Shown here piece by piece: positions 10,713-20,043 of a DNA stretch of 64,000 bases. The position numbers and the translations under genes were made by a program. Location of the stretch: contig NZ_PGVA01000041.1 in the NCBI RefSeq assembly GCF_002860125.1, forward strand, positions 1 to 64,000, written 5' to 3'. The first letter of the stretch is position 1. The number at the start of each line of letters is the position of its first letter. Below the pieces are notes generated by a model. It did not search any database. It was not told where the DNA came from and worked only from the letters and a program-made list of their open reading frames with translations. The stretch comes from Bacillus canaveralius. GTDB lineage: Bacteria > Bacillota > Bacilli > Bacillales > Cytobacillaceae.

Positions 10713-11537
10713 TTATGCGACAGCCTTTGATTGATCCATTTCACCTGACTGTTTTTTTCCGAATAAATACGCTAATAATAATATTACTATTGTAATAGAG
10801 ATAACACTCCATGTCATCGCATTCACTTTTCCGTTATACATATATTGATAGAATACGGAGCCTAGTGAACCACCCAGAATCGGACCAACCACCGGAATCC
10901 AGGAATACCCCCAGTTGGAGCCACCCTTACCCGGGATCGGAAGCAAAAAGTGAGCAATCCGCGGACCAAGGTCACGAGCCGGATTAATCGCGTAACCGGT
11001 TGTTCCACCAAGCGACATCCCGATGACAACAATCAGTAAGCCGACCGCGATTGGGTTCAATCCCTCTGTAAATTGGTTTGCACCAATGAAAAGCAATCCT
11101 AGAACAAGAATAAAAGTACCAATAATTTCACTTAAAAGGTTTGAAAATGTGTGAGGAATTGCCGGGCCTGTCGAAAATACACCAAGCTTGGCTGCCGGAT
11201 CAGGAGTCTCTTTCCAGTGCGGCAAGTAATGTAAAAAGACTACAAAAGAACCTAAAATAGCACCGATCATTTGCGCGAGGATATATGCCGGTACATCCGC
11301 CCAGGCAAAATCTCCATTCACTGCCAATCCAATCGTTACCGCAGGATTTAAGTGTGCACCACTGATGGATCCAACCGCAAATACTCCCATTGTTACGGCA
11401 AGTCCCCAGGCGATGGTTATGACAATCCATCCCGCATTATTGGCGTAAGATTTTTTCAATGTGTTCCCGGCGCCAATTCCGGCTCCAAAGATAATCAAAA
11501 TCATGGTGCCGATGACTTCTCCCATAAAAGCAGTCAT
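10713..11537 (-). CDS. glpF: Glycerol uptake facilitator (aquaglyceroporin)
   Basis: This 274-residue membrane channel has six helices and the two NPA boxes (HLNPAV at 63-68 and INPARD at 184-189). The Asp after the second NPA (NPARD) is the mark of glycerol facilitators as opposed to water channels. It lets glycerol in for phosphorylation by GlpK, encoded just downstream. An AAAGGGGAG site lies 6 bases before the ATG. The leader contains a terminator hairpin and the promoter a cre site. Confidence 0.96.
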   Translation of the reverse strand: MTAFMGEVIGTMILIIFGAGIGAGNTLKKSYANNAGWIVITIAWGLAVTMGVFAVGSISGAHLNPAVTIGLAVNGDFAWADVPAYILAQMIGAILGSFVVFLHYLPHWKETPDPAAKLGVFSTGPAIPHTFSNLLSEIIGTFILVLGLLFIGANQFTEGLNPIAVGLLIVVIGMSLGGTTGYAINPARDLGPRIAHFLLPIPGKGGSNWGYSWIPVVGPILGGSLGSVFYQYMYNGKVNAMTWSVISITIVILLLAYLFGKKQSGEMDQSKAVA

Positions 11538-11596
11538 AAATACTCCCCTTTCTTTTTTGAAAGCGTTTGATTTTTATTTAACAACAAGTTTGATAA

Positions 11597-11660
11597 GAAA
11601 AAGGAGATACACGACAGAATAACCCTCTGAAAGAGGCAATCTGCGTGAATCTCCTTTTCT
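11597..11660 (-). promoter_or_regulatory. glpF leader terminator, probable GlpP target
   Basis: AAAAGGAGAT on the minus strand (11649-11658) pairs with ATCTCCTTTT (about 11600-11609), enclosing a smaller CCTCTTTCAGAGG hairpin. A T-rich run (TTTTTC) follows. It lies between the promoter and the glpF start. Like the hairpin before glpD, it fits a GlpP-controlled antitermination leader, so both transcription units should respond to glycerol 3-phosphate. Confidence 0.8.
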
Positions 11661-11690
11661 CCATCACGATTCATTAACTTGTTAATTATC

Positions 11691-11719
11691 AGTATACTGA
11701 CCTATGAAAGCGTTGTCAA
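11691..11719 (-). promoter_or_regulatory. glpFK promoter with overlapping cre (CcpA) site
   Basis: The minus strand has a perfect TTGACA (11714-11719), a 17-base spacer and TATACT (11691-11696). A 14-base sequence at 11705-11718 matches the cre consensus TGWAANCGNTNWCA at every position and overlaps the -35 box, so CcpA repression by preferred sugars is expected. A second, poorer cre-like sequence lies at 11558-11571 just before glpF. Confidence 0.85.
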
Positions 11720-11756
11720 CAAATTAAGATTTTTTTCTTTGTGTATGTTGATCGAC

Positions 11757-12305
11757 CTAGAGGATAAACATATCCCATAGGTCCGTTTTCGACGTGGTAA
11801 TCGCGACAGCACCTGCTTTTAGGGCATTTTTTACTTCCTCGGGTGAACGGATTAAGCCACCGGCAAATATAGGAGTGTTCAGGCGTTCCTTCACTTCCTT
11901 AATCATCCACGGCATTGCACCTGGAAGGACTTCGATGTAATCTGGCTTGGTCTTTTCAACAAGCTTGTAGCTCTTTTCAAGGGCATGGCTGTCAATTAAA
12001 AAAATCCGTTGCACGGCTATCACCCCTTTTTGCTTTGCTTTATGGATGACGCTCGACTTTGTTGAAATAAGGCCGTACGGTCGATATTCCTGGCATATGT
12101 ATTCTGTAGCATAGTCATCGTTTTTAATGCCATGAATCATATCGACGTGATAAATCATTTTTTTATTATGCTGTCGTGCCATCGCATTGACATTTTTTAA
12201 TTGAGCGATATGCATCTCCAGAAACACACCGATCTGATAGGGACTATCCAAAAATATTTCAAACTCTTTCATACTTGATGACGCTGGCAAGATCTTTTGG
12301 TTCAC
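11757..12305 (-). CDS. glpP: Glycerol-3-phosphate-responsive antiterminator
   Basis: This 182-residue TIM-barrel-like RNA-binding regulator matches the length and sequence of Bacillus GlpP (for example IYHVDMIHGIKND, EVLPGAMPWMI, IFAGGLIRS). The last two motifs form a phosphate-binding part like that of related barrels, where glycerol 3-phosphate would bind. It acts on the glpF and glpD leaders and stabilises glpD mRNA in B. subtilis. The start is a GTG 6 bases after GGAGG. It is transcribed in the same direction as glpFKD, before the glpFK promoter. Confidence 0.94.
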   Translation of the reverse strand: MNQKILPASSSMKEFEIFLDSPYQIGVFLEMHIAQLKNVNAMARQHNKKMIYHVDMIHGIKNDDYATEYICQEYRPYGLISTKSSVIHKAKQKGVIAVQRIFLIDSHALEKSYKLVEKTKPDYIEVLPGAMPWMIKEVKERLNTPIFAGGLIRSPEEVKNALKAGAVAITTSKTDLWDMFIL

Positions 12306-12551
12306 TCTGTTACCTCCATTTGCTGTTCGCAGAATTCAACAATCGCCTCTTTTCAACCGATGGGCAATGCGGGGGCAGTAGTAGCATCACCAACCGCATC
12401 ACTGCCGGAAAATGGATTACGGGAGGCTGTGCTTTAGCCTGTTTCTCGGATTAATAAAATCATACATGAAGCACATGCAAACTTCCAGATCTCTTTTCAT
12501 ATATGAAAAACAGGGATGGCCATTGTTTTCATGGACAAATCCACTCAACTC

Positions 12552-13382
12552 CTATGCTTCTTTTCTTGTTTTCGTGGCGGTGCGCTTTTTTCTGGCTGGC
12601 GCCTTTTTTGGTTTTGTTTTATCAATAGAAGCTTGCAGGGCAGCCATGAGATCGGTAACATTTGATTTTGGCTCTTTTTCCGTCGGGGTAACCGTCTCTT
12701 TACCTGTACGTTTCGCTTCAATTAATTCCAGCAGTTCATTCCGATAGTCATCGGTATATTTTTCCGGCTCAAACTCGGCTGTCAGCTGATCAATTAACAT
12801 GATCGCCGTATCAAGCTCCTTTTTAGTTACTTTATCTTCGGCAGGAACATTGGGTACATCAATCGCTCCGCGAACTTCGTCCGGATAATGTATCGTTTCC
12901 ATGACCAGTGTATTTTTATATACCCGCACTACTGCCAGTTGTTCCTTTGATCTAATCACGATTTTGGCGATCCCAACCTTGTCCGACTCATCAAGCGCTT
13001 TTCGCAGCAGTGAATATGCCTTGCCTCCTCCATCTCCCGGTGACATATAATAGCTTCTGCTGTAGTAAATCGGATCGATTTCTGTGATCTTGACAAAATC
13101 GATAATTTCAACCGCTTTATCTTCATTTTCCTTCTTTAATTTTTCTAAATCATCGTCATCTAGAACCACAAACTTCCCTTTTGTGTACTCAAAAGCTTTT
13201 ACGATGTCTTCATTTTTTACTTCCTTTTCACAGACCGGGCAAACCTTTTCGTATTTAATTGGTGATTTGCATTCCTTATGCAAAGTGCGGAGCTTCACAT
13301 CTTTATCTTCAGTTGCTGCATGCAGCTTAATCGGTATATTAACCAGTCCGAAGCTAATGCTGCCCTTCCAAATTGTATGCAT
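12552..13382 (-). CDS. ku: Non-homologous end-joining protein Ku
   Basis: This 276-residue protein has the bacterial Ku core beginning MHTIWKGSISFGLVNIP. A central part carries CPVC-type knuckle residues, and the C-terminal tail is rich in Lys and Arg (..PKKAPARKK..). Ku forms a ring on broken DNA ends and recruits LigD. The length is like B. subtilis YkoV. It is divergent from ligD, with 142 bases between the starts. In B. subtilis this pair is used in spores under sigma-G. I did not find a clear sigma-G promoter here. Confidence 0.95.
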   Translation of the reverse strand: MHTIWKGSISFGLVNIPIKLHAATEDKDVKLRTLHKECKSPIKYEKVCPVCEKEVKNEDIVKAFEYTKGKFVVLDDDDLEKLKKENEDKAVEIIDFVKITEIDPIYYSRSYYMSPGDGGGKAYSLLRKALDESDKVGIAKIVIRSKEQLAVVRVYKNTLVMETIHYPDEVRGAIDVPNVPAEDKVTKKELDTAIMLIDQLTAEFEPEKYTDDYRNELLELIEAKRTGKETVTPTEKEPKSNVTDLMAALQASIDKTKPKKAPARKKRTATKTRKEA

Positions 13383-13524
13383 TACGGATTCTCCATTCGT
13401 TTTTGTTTACTCTTAATTTGTGTGAACAGAGGCAAGAAATTCATTAAAACAACTGGAAACAGATTAGTTTTAATGCCAAAAAGGCAAGCTAATATAAACA
13501 AAAGCTCGAAAGGATGAAAGCAGA

Positions 13525-15357
13525 ATGAAACCGATGCTGCCTACCCTTACGTTTGATGTTCCTAAAGGCGAAAATTGGGTTTATGAGGTGAAATATGACG
13601 GGTTTAGAGCGATATTAACCTGGGACAATGACATAACTTTAATTAGCCGGAACGGCAAAGAGCTTCTTTCCTTATTTCCGGAAATTGAACAGTTTCTTGT
13701 TGAAAATCGCTCCGTCTTCGAACCCTACCTGCCTTTTGTACTCGATGGAGAGCTTGTCTTTCTCGAAAACCGCTTTAAAGCTGGCTTTGATTCCATCCAA
13801 GTTCGAGGCAGGATGCGGTCTGAACAAAGAATACATCAGAAGGCCAAAGCTTCCCCATGCAGGCTGCTGATATTTGATATTTTACAGCTGAAGGGCAAAT
13901 CCTTAAAAGAGAAGAAATTCATCGAGCGCAAGGAAATTTTGCTGAATTTTTTTAAAACGGCAGGCCTTCCCCTCGAACCTGACGAAAAACAGCATAAGCT
14001 GGTTCAGATGATTCCTGCGCATAAAGATTTTAAGAAAATTTGGGAGAAGGTTATCCTGTATGATGGCGAAGGAATCGTCGCAAAGCAGGTGAATAGTCAC
14101 TGGACAGCTGGAACAAGGACGCGGGAATGGATAAAAAATAAAAATTGGAAGTACGTGTCTTGTTTCATTTCAGCTTATGAAAAGACAAATGGCTATTTTT
14201 ATGCTTCAGTATTTAAGGATGGCCGCCCTGTCCCGATCGGAAATTTCTTATTTGGACTTAAGCCTGAAGAGAAAAATGCGTTATTCCAGATCGTTAAAGA
14301 AAATAAAATAGAGGAAGACAGCGAATTTATTTATGTTGAACCTGCTATTTGTGTAGAGCTAAAATATTTGGAAATATACGAACTGCAAATGAGAGAACCC
14401 CATTTCGAGCGATTTCGTTTTGACTTGATGCCTGAAGAATGTACATTCGAAAAATTTGTCCAGCAGCAGAAAAACGTTCCTGTTGATGTCGAAATTACCC
14501 ATCCCGATAAGCCGCTTTGGGAAACGCCGCCCATTAAAAAAATCGATTACATTCATTATTTACGAGAAATCTCCCCTTATTTTCTGCCGTTTTTAAGGGA
14601 TCGGCTCTTGACTACAATACGCTATCCGCATGGAATATTTGGTGAAGCATTTTTTCAGAAAAACCGGCCCGATTATACACCTGAATTCATTGACACCAGC
14701 GAAAGCGATGGGATCTACTACATTGTTTGCAACGATCTGAAAAGCTTGCTGTGGCTTGGCAACCAGCTTGCCTTCGAGTTTCATGTTCCTTTCCAAACGA
14801 TTCATAGCACTGGCCCGAGTGAAATAGTCTTTGACCTCGATCCGCCCTCAAAGGATGCGTTTCCGCTCGCCATTAAGGCGGCCCGCTTGATTAAGGAAGT
14901 GCTGGACCATCTCAAGCTGATCAGTTTTATCAAAACATCCGGGAATAAAGGTCTCCAAATATATTTACCATTGCCGGAAAACCGCTTTTCTTACGAGCAG
15001 ACCCGCATGTTTACATCGTTTGTCGCCGACTATCTCGTTTCAAAGGACCCTGATTCCTTTACGGTCGAACGAATGAAGAAAAAGCGTGGAAAACGCCTAT
15101 ATGTCGACTATGTCCAGCATGCAGAAGGAAAGACGATCATTGCTCCATATTCTCCGAGAGGAAATAAAAATGCAACGATTGCAGCGCCGCTTTTTTGGGA
15201 GGAAGTAAACGAAAAATTAACTATAGACACCTTTCAAATAACCACGATGTTAAAAAGATTAAAAACGCAAGGATGCCCTTTCCAAACATTCTTCCAAACA
15301 AAGGAAATACAATCATTTGAACCTGTTTTGGAGTTTCTTACCAATGGGGCTAAATAG
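13525..15357 (+). CDS. ligD: ATP-dependent DNA ligase LigD (ligase plus polymerase/primase domains)
   Basis: This 610-residue protein has an N-terminal ATP-dependent ligase domain with the adenylated Lys23 in VYEVKYDGFR. An OB-fold part and a C-terminal archaeo-eukaryotic-primase-like polymerase domain follow (start near VEITHPDKPLW, metal-binding FDLDPPS, later SPRGN). The phosphoesterase domain of some LigD proteins is absent, as in B. subtilis LigD (611 residues). It seals double-strand breaks with Ku. A GAAAGGA site lies about 9 bases before the ATG. The divergent neighbour is ku. Confidence 0.96.
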   Translation: MKPMLPTLTFDVPKGENWVYEVKYDGFRAILTWDNDITLISRNGKELLSLFPEIEQFLVENRSVFEPYLPFVLDGELVFLENRFKAGFDSIQVRGRMRSEQRIHQKAKASPCRLLIFDILQLKGKSLKEKKFIERKEILLNFFKTAGLPLEPDEKQHKLVQMIPAHKDFKKIWEKVILYDGEGIVAKQVNSHWTAGTRTREWIKNKNWKYVSCFISAYEKTNGYFYASVFKDGRPVPIGNFLFGLKPEEKNALFQIVKENKIEEDSEFIYVEPAICVELKYLEIYELQMREPHFERFRFDLMPEECTFEKFVQQQKNVPVDVEITHPDKPLWETPPIKKIDYIHYLREISPYFLPFLRDRLLTTIRYPHGIFGEAFFQKNRPDYTPEFIDTSESDGIYYIVCNDLKSLLWLGNQLAFEFHVPFQTIHSTGPSEIVFDLDPPSKDAFPLAIKAARLIKEVLDHLKLISFIKTSGNKGLQIYLPLPENRFSYEQTRMFTSFVADYLVSKDPDSFTVERMKKKRGKRLYVDYVQHAEGKTIIAPYSPRGNKNATIAAPLFWEEVNEKLTIDTFQITTMLKRLKTQGCPFQTFFQTKEIQSFEPVLEFLTNGAK

Positions 15358-15358
15358 C

Positions 15359-15394
15359 AAAAAGCAGCTACCTGTTATAATGGCGGCTGCTTTT
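15359..15394. terminator. Bidirectional terminator between ligD and dapF
   Basis: AAAGCAGC and GCTGCTTTT flank a 17-base loop, with T runs in both directions. It serves the convergent ligD and dapF genes. Confidence 0.75.
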
Positions 15395-15399
15395 CAAAT

Positions 15400-16383
15400 T
15401 TAAATATATTTGCTTAAATAGTCTTTTACATGCTCCTGTAATTTTTCATAATGTGTTGATTCCTCTTTGAAGAATTCCTTCGGGCCTGTTTGGAAATGAT
15501 CAACGGCGTTCCAATTAAAATTGACCTTCGTTTTGTATACATACGTGGCATTTCCAATTAAGTCAATTGAATAATTTCCGTTTTGTTCGTGGATGATACA
15601 GTGAACCTTCCCGCCATTATTATAAACCTCGATCGATTTTTCTTTGTCATTTAATCCGTTCAAGTATGTGACAAGACTTGAAGCAGACATCGCCGTACCG
15701 CAGGCATTTGTAAAACCGACGCCTCGTTCAAAGGTCCTCACATAAATTGCCCCGTCCTCAAGCGCTGTAACAAAGCTGACGTTCACACCATCAGGAAACA
15801 AATCATTTGGGCCATTTACGCGCTCACTCAAGTGTTTTTGCAAGTCTGAATGAATTTGCTCAGCCTCGACGATCGCGACAAGATGCGGGTTTGGAACAGC
15901 CAAAGCCGTAAATCGCAATTGATCGGAAAGAGCGGGTATCTTTTCATGATGCAAGCTTTCTTGGGGAAGATTTAACGGTAAATCTTTTAAAGCAAAAGAA
16001 ACAGGTGAAATTTCAACCTGATAAGTTGGAACATGAGCAAAAAGATCATCCATTTTATTAACAGACAGATTGACCTTCATGGTTTCGATTACAGCACTGC
16101 TCTTTTTTTGCAGTTCACAAACATAACGGGCAACACAGCGCAAGCCATTGCCGCACATCGACGCCTCGGAACCATCTGCATTAAACACACGCATCCGTGC
16201 ATCAGCATGCTTTGAAGGCATGACATACAATATTCCATCCGCTCCCAGTTCGCTTGAACGTTCACATAATGCTTTGGCAAGTTCTGCCCGTTGCTCTTCC
16301 GTAAAGACGTAATCATTTGAAAGCTCATCTATTAGTAAAAAGTCATTGCCGGAACCATGGCATTTTATGATATCAATCTGCAA
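15400..16383 (-). CDS. dapF: Diaminopimelate epimerase
   Basis: This 327-residue PLP-independent racemase converts LL- to meso-diaminopimelate for lysine and peptidoglycan synthesis. The two catalytic cysteines are visible: Cys77 in SMCGNGLRC and Cys228 in GFTNACGTAMS, each at the start of a conserved GxG/GT turn. It is about 50 residues longer than E. coli DapF because of a C-terminal extension (after KTKVNFNW), as in some Bacillus DapF proteins. The start is a TTG 8 bases after GGAGG. Confidence 0.95.
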   Translation of the reverse strand: MQIDIIKCHGSGNDFLLIDELSNDYVFTEEQRAELAKALCERSSELGADGILYVMPSKHADARMRVFNADGSEASMCGNGLRCVARYVCELQKKSSAVIETMKVNLSVNKMDDLFAHVPTYQVEISPVSFALKDLPLNLPQESLHHEKIPALSDQLRFTALAVPNPHLVAIVEAEQIHSDLQKHLSERVNGPNDLFPDGVNVSFVTALEDGAIYVRTFERGVGFTNACGTAMSASSLVTYLNGLNDKEKSIEVYNNGGKVHCIIHEQNGNYSIDLIGNATYVYKTKVNFNWNAVDHFQTGPKEFFKEESTHYEKLQEHVKDYLSKYI

Positions 16384-16529
16384 GGACTAAACCTCCATCA
16401 TCGTTTTACTGGCTTTAAAAATAGCTATTACAAGAGTGCCACATTTCAGTTTAATATTCAATTAAAGTTATTCCTATTGTGCTTTTCCAAACACAGTTAT
16501 TTTTTTCGGCAGTATACGAATGAACTCGC

Positions 16530-17786
16530 CTATATTAACTTGTTTTGGTTACTTGCTTCGTCATTCAGGAGATGATCAGACCAGTTTAACGCTTCAGCAT
16601 AGATCAAGAACAAGTCCTTTTCCTCAATCTTAAACTCACGGCATTTCTGATTAATCTTAATCCAATCCGCTTTTTCAACTGCGACGACAAGGTCGAGTAC
16701 TTCCTTATAGCAATTTGGCTCTCCTTTTAGAGCTTCGCAAATCTCGTCTTGCAGCGGCAAGTCTTTGAGGATCTTCTCCATCGAAGTTCCCATCACCGTA
16801 TCCATTAAAGAAAACATACCTGTCATGAAGAAACTTGAACAAAACGCTGTTTGTTTCTTTAGCCTCGCAACCGATTCACACATTTTAGCTCTGGTCAGGC
16901 AAATTTTTATTGTTTCCTTTGATAAACTTTTTGCCATTCCTGTTGTCTCTCTTACTGCCATAACATATATCCACTTTTGGGTTTCGATTAACCCGAGCAA
17001 AATAATCGCCTGGCGGATTGAGTTAATTTTATATTTCGGGCGAAATGCCGGTGAATTAATTAGCTTTAACAATTTATAAGAAAGGGATAAATCTCTTTCT
17101 ATTAGTTCTGAAACCTCATCAATACTTGGTGCAGTCATTGAAAAATTTTGGATCATTTCAAAATAGGACGGGAAGTACGTAGGTATATCATAAGTCGAAA
17201 CAATGTCAGGCTTTGAAAAGAAATAGCCCTGAAAAAAATCGTAGCCTTTTTCTTTTGCTGTTAGAAACTCTGTTTTCGTTTCAACTTTTTCAGCAAGCAG
17301 CTGAATATTCTGCGACTTTGCTGCAGATTCGATCCTTTCCCGGATTTCTGACGATGTTTGTAAAAAATCTACCTTTATGATATCAGCGTAGCTCAGCAAC
17401 TCAGAAGAATATGGGTTTTGCTCATTTAATGCATAGTCATCAAGAGCTATTTTATAACCGAGCGCTTTCAGTTCCTGGCAAATCTCAATAATTTCTTCAC
17501 TAGGCTCGACCGACTCCAGTATTTCAACAACAATTTCGCGCGGCCGAAAATAGGTCGGCAGCCGCAATTGAAGAAGATTTTCTGTAAAATTAATGAAGCA
17601 TGGCTTGCCATTCGCTACATCATCAATTCCGATGTTCAGAAAGCTATTAATAATTACATCGGCGGTTGCCTGATCTCCATTTACATTCGGAAACACATTT
17701 ACTTGATTGTTTCGATGGAGAAGTTCGTAAGCAAAAACTTCTTCCTTCTTATTAAAAATCGGCTGCCTTGCAACAAAAACTTCCAT
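16530..17786 (-). CDS. EAL-like plus HDOD domain protein (YuxH type)
   Basis: This 418-residue protein has an EAL-like fold at about 1-200 (VARQPIF..AYELLHR, VVEILES, IALDDYA, ADIIKVDF, GYDFFQGYFFSKP) followed by an HDOD domain (LINSPAFRPKYKINSIRQAIILLG). The catalytic EAL residues are partly lost: EIL in place of ExL and DDYA in place of DDFG. It is therefore more likely a c-di-GMP-binding or signalling protein than an active phosphodiesterase. It resembles B. subtilis YuxH. The ATG at 17786 has GGAGG 9 bases upstream. The longer frame to 17813 has no site. Its targets are unknown. Confidence 0.88.
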   Translation of the reverse strand: MEVFVARQPIFNKKEEVFAYELLHRNNQVNVFPNVNGDQATADVIINSFLNIGIDDVANGKPCFINFTENLLQLRLPTYFRPREIVVEILESVEPSEEIIEICQELKALGYKIALDDYALNEQNPYSSELLSYADIIKVDFLQTSSEIRERIESAAKSQNIQLLAEKVETKTEFLTAKEKGYDFFQGYFFSKPDIVSTYDIPTYFPSYFEMIQNFSMTAPSIDEVSELIERDLSLSYKLLKLINSPAFRPKYKINSIRQAIILLGLIETQKWIYVMAVRETTGMAKSLSKETIKICLTRAKMCESVARLKKQTAFCSSFFMTGMFSLMDTVMGTSMEKILKDLPLQDEICEALKGEPNCYKEVLDLVVAVEKADWIKINQKCREFKIEEKDLFLIYAEALNWSDHLLNDEASNQNKLI

Positions 17787-17960
17787 TCCTGTTAACCTCC
17801 GAACCGTCTGCAAATGTCTATTGATCCCACCCTACATTCTAGCGGAAAGATCATTGTAACTTTGTCGAAATTTGTAACTTTCAGAAAACTTTTTACATGA
17901 TAAGCAATTATCTCCTTTATTTGGACGAAAACAAGCAAGAGATTACAAAAATCGTGAAAA

Positions 17961-17990
17961 CAAAAAGAGACACCATAAGGTGCCCCCTTC
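17961..17990 (-). terminator. Terminator of the purine permease gene
   Basis: On the minus strand GGCACC/GGTGTC pair around TTAT and are followed by TCTTTTTG. It lies just after the stop at 17994. Confidence 0.8.
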
Positions 17991-17993
17991 TTG

Positions 17994-19292
17994 TTAACCA
18001 ATAAAATGAACGACAAAATTCATTAAAAATAAAGCAGAAATGAAATATAATGTTAAAGAAACTTCGCGTGCTTTACCAATAGCAATTTTCAAAATTGGAT
18101 AAAGAATAAATCCAATCGCAATTCCGTCAGCAATGCTGTAGGTAAATGGAATCATCACAATAATAAACAGAGCCGGAAAACTTTCACTTAAATCCTTCAT
18201 GTCAAGATTGCAGATATTTTGCAGCATCAACCCGCCAATAATGATTAAAATCGGGGCAATCGCACTGTCAGGAATTAATTTGATCAATGGGATTAAAAAT
18301 GCCGATACACCAAAGAGCAGGCCTGCGGTGACAGCGGTCAACCCGGTTCTCCCCCCGGCAGCCATGCTTGCTGCACTCTCAACCGTTGAAACGGTCGGAC
18401 TCGTGCCGAATAAACCAGAAAGCAGTGCAGAAACAGCGTTTGCTTGAAAAGCACGTGTGAATTTCTCGGATCTCCCGATAAAATTCAAATGACCGTGAAC
18501 AAGGCCGATATTCTCAAAAACAAGTACCATCGTCATTGAGAAAACGGCTACCCAGAAAGTAAAAGAAAGCACTCCATCAAAAGAAAAAGCCGCAAACACA
18601 GTCGAGTAATCATGCAAGGTAAACGTTTTTTCTGCCGAGGCAGCCGGGCCAATTAAGCCGAAGGACCAGGAAATGATCGTCCCGGCGATGATACTGATAA
18701 AAAAATTGCCGGAAACGTTACGTAAAAACAAAATGATTGCAATCAAAAATGTCAAAATCGTTGCAACCACCTCTGGATTCCCTAGTTCACCAAGTGAAAT
18801 AATTGAGTTACTGCCCCTTACGATAATCCCGCCTTTTTCAAGTCCGATGAACATGAGAAACAGGCCAAGACCAACCGTAATCGCCTCCTTCAGAGAATGC
18901 GGAATCGCCTCACTTAATTTTTTCGCATACTTTGAAAAAGCAACGATGCAAAACATCAGGCCGGAAACAAACACGACTCCTAGTGCTTCCTGCCAGGATA
19001 ACCCCATTGAGTTGACCATCGTGTAGGAAAATAAAGCATTAATTCCCATCCCGGGCACGAGTAAAATCGGGGCATTTCCCCACAATCCCATTAACAGGCA
19101 GCCAGTCACCGAGGTCACAATCGTAGCGATGATCGCCGCTTCCAAAGGAATTCCTGCTTCTGAGAGGATTAGCGAGTTCACCGCAATGATATAGACAATC
19201 GTAAAAAAACCGACCGAGCCGGCCAGCATCTCTTGTTTTACCGATGTCTGATTTCTTTCAAGCTGAAAGAATTGATTTAGCCTATTGTGCAA
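17994..19292 (-). CDS. pbuO: NCS2-family purine permease (PbuG/PbuO type)
   Basis: This 432-residue membrane transporter has about 12-14 helices, the AzgA-type N-terminus (MLAGSVGFFTIVYIIAVN) and the substrate-site segments VPGMGINALFSYT and GTSPTVSTVESAASMAAGGRTG. It should import guanine/hypoxanthine or adenine by proton symport. The length equals that of B. subtilis PbuO. The start appears to be a TTG at 19292 with only a weak site (GGAT) before it. No purine riboswitch is visible upstream, unlike B. subtilis pbuG. Confidence 0.88.
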   Translation of the reverse strand: MHNRLNQFFQLERNQTSVKQEMLAGSVGFFTIVYIIAVNSLILSEAGIPLEAAIIATIVTSVTGCLLMGLWGNAPILLVPGMGINALFSYTMVNSMGLSWQEALGVVFVSGLMFCIVAFSKYAKKLSEAIPHSLKEAITVGLGLFLMFIGLEKGGIIVRGSNSIISLGELGNPEVVATILTFLIAIILFLRNVSGNFFISIIAGTIISWSFGLIGPAASAEKTFTLHDYSTVFAAFSFDGVLSFTFWVAVFSMTMVLVFENIGLVHGHLNFIGRSEKFTRAFQANAVSALLSGLFGTSPTVSTVESAASMAAGGRTGLTAVTAGLLFGVSAFLIPLIKLIPDSAIAPILIIIGGLMLQNICNLDMKDLSESFPALFIIVMIPFTYSIADGIAIGFILYPILKIAIGKAREVSLTLYFISALFLMNFVVHFIG

Positions 19293-19514
19293 TTAAATCA
19301 TATCCAGTTTTTCATAGCCCTCTCCCTACCCGCTTTGCCTGAAATCTTCAGGTAAGCCACAAGTCAGTATTTTATCAGAAAAGTATTGTTAATTCTACAG
19401 AAAGCATTTTGTAAAAGCTTTATACCAAATCTGGATTTCAAATTTTCAACTGCTTTGCATGTAAAAACTAGATGTAAAACTTGATTCCCCAATTGAGTGG
19501 ATAATCTGACAGCC

Positions 19515-19548
19515 AGAAAAAAACAAGCCCCACACTGGAGCTTGTTCC
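19515..19548 (-). terminator. Terminator of the rib operon
   Basis: AACAAGC/GCTTGTT pair around an 11-base loop, followed on the minus strand by TTTTTTCTGG. It follows the ribH stop at 19554. Confidence 0.88.
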
Positions 19549-19553
19549 GTCTA

Positions 19554-20018
19554 TTATAGCTGCTTGTACAAATTCGCCATTTCAATGGCACTTGTTGCTG
19601 CTTCCCAGCCTTTGTTTCCAGCTTTTGTACCGGCCCGTTCAATCGCTTGTTCAATTGTTTCGGTCGTCAATACGCCAAAAATGATTGGGATCCCTGTCTG
19701 GAGGCTGCTGCTGGCAACACCCTTTGCCGTCTCGCCGCTAACGTATTCGAAATGGGGTGTCGCCCCTCTTATTACTGTTCCGAGCGTAATGACAGCATCA
19801 TATTTTCCTGATTCGGCAAGTTTTTTGGCCATCAAAGGAATTTCAAATGCTCCCGGAACCCAGGCAATCGTGACATCTTCTTCCTGGACGCCATGCCGAT
19901 AAAGCGCATCCTCGGCACCGCTGAGCAGCTTGCTTGTGATAAATTCATTAAAACGGCCGACAACGATCGCCATTTTCAAGCCTGTTCCAATCAAATTTCC
20001 TTCGATTACTTTTTTCAT
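19554..20018 (-). CDS. ribH: 6,7-dimethyl-8-ribityllumazine synthase
   Basis: This 154-residue subunit of the icosahedral lumazine synthase condenses 5-amino-6-ribitylaminouracil with dihydroxybutanone phosphate. Conserved parts include [31 protein letters not shown] (with the catalytic His in TPHFEYV) and GNKGWEAA. The ATG at 20018 has AAGGAGAG 7 bases upstream. It is the last gene of the rib operon, 25 bases after ribB. Confidence 0.97.
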   Translation of the reverse strand: MKKVIEGNLIGTGLKMAIVVGRFNEFITSKLLSGAEDALYRHGVQEEDVTIAWVPGAFEIPLMAKKLAESGKYDAVITLGTVIRGATPHFEYVSGETAKGVASSSLQTGIPIIFGVLTTETIEQAIERAGTKAGNKGWEAATSAIEMANLYKQL

Positions 20019-20043
20019 CGTGTTTCTCTCCTTATATACAATT

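Noticed and set aside
13383-13524. Sigma-G promoters for ku and ligD
   Set aside because: Weak partial matches exist (CTAATATA before ligD), but no good -35/-10 pair is found, so no feature was called.
17994-19400. A purine riboswitch before the NCS2 permease
   Set aside because: None of the conserved purine-aptamer joining sequences is present in 19293-19400.
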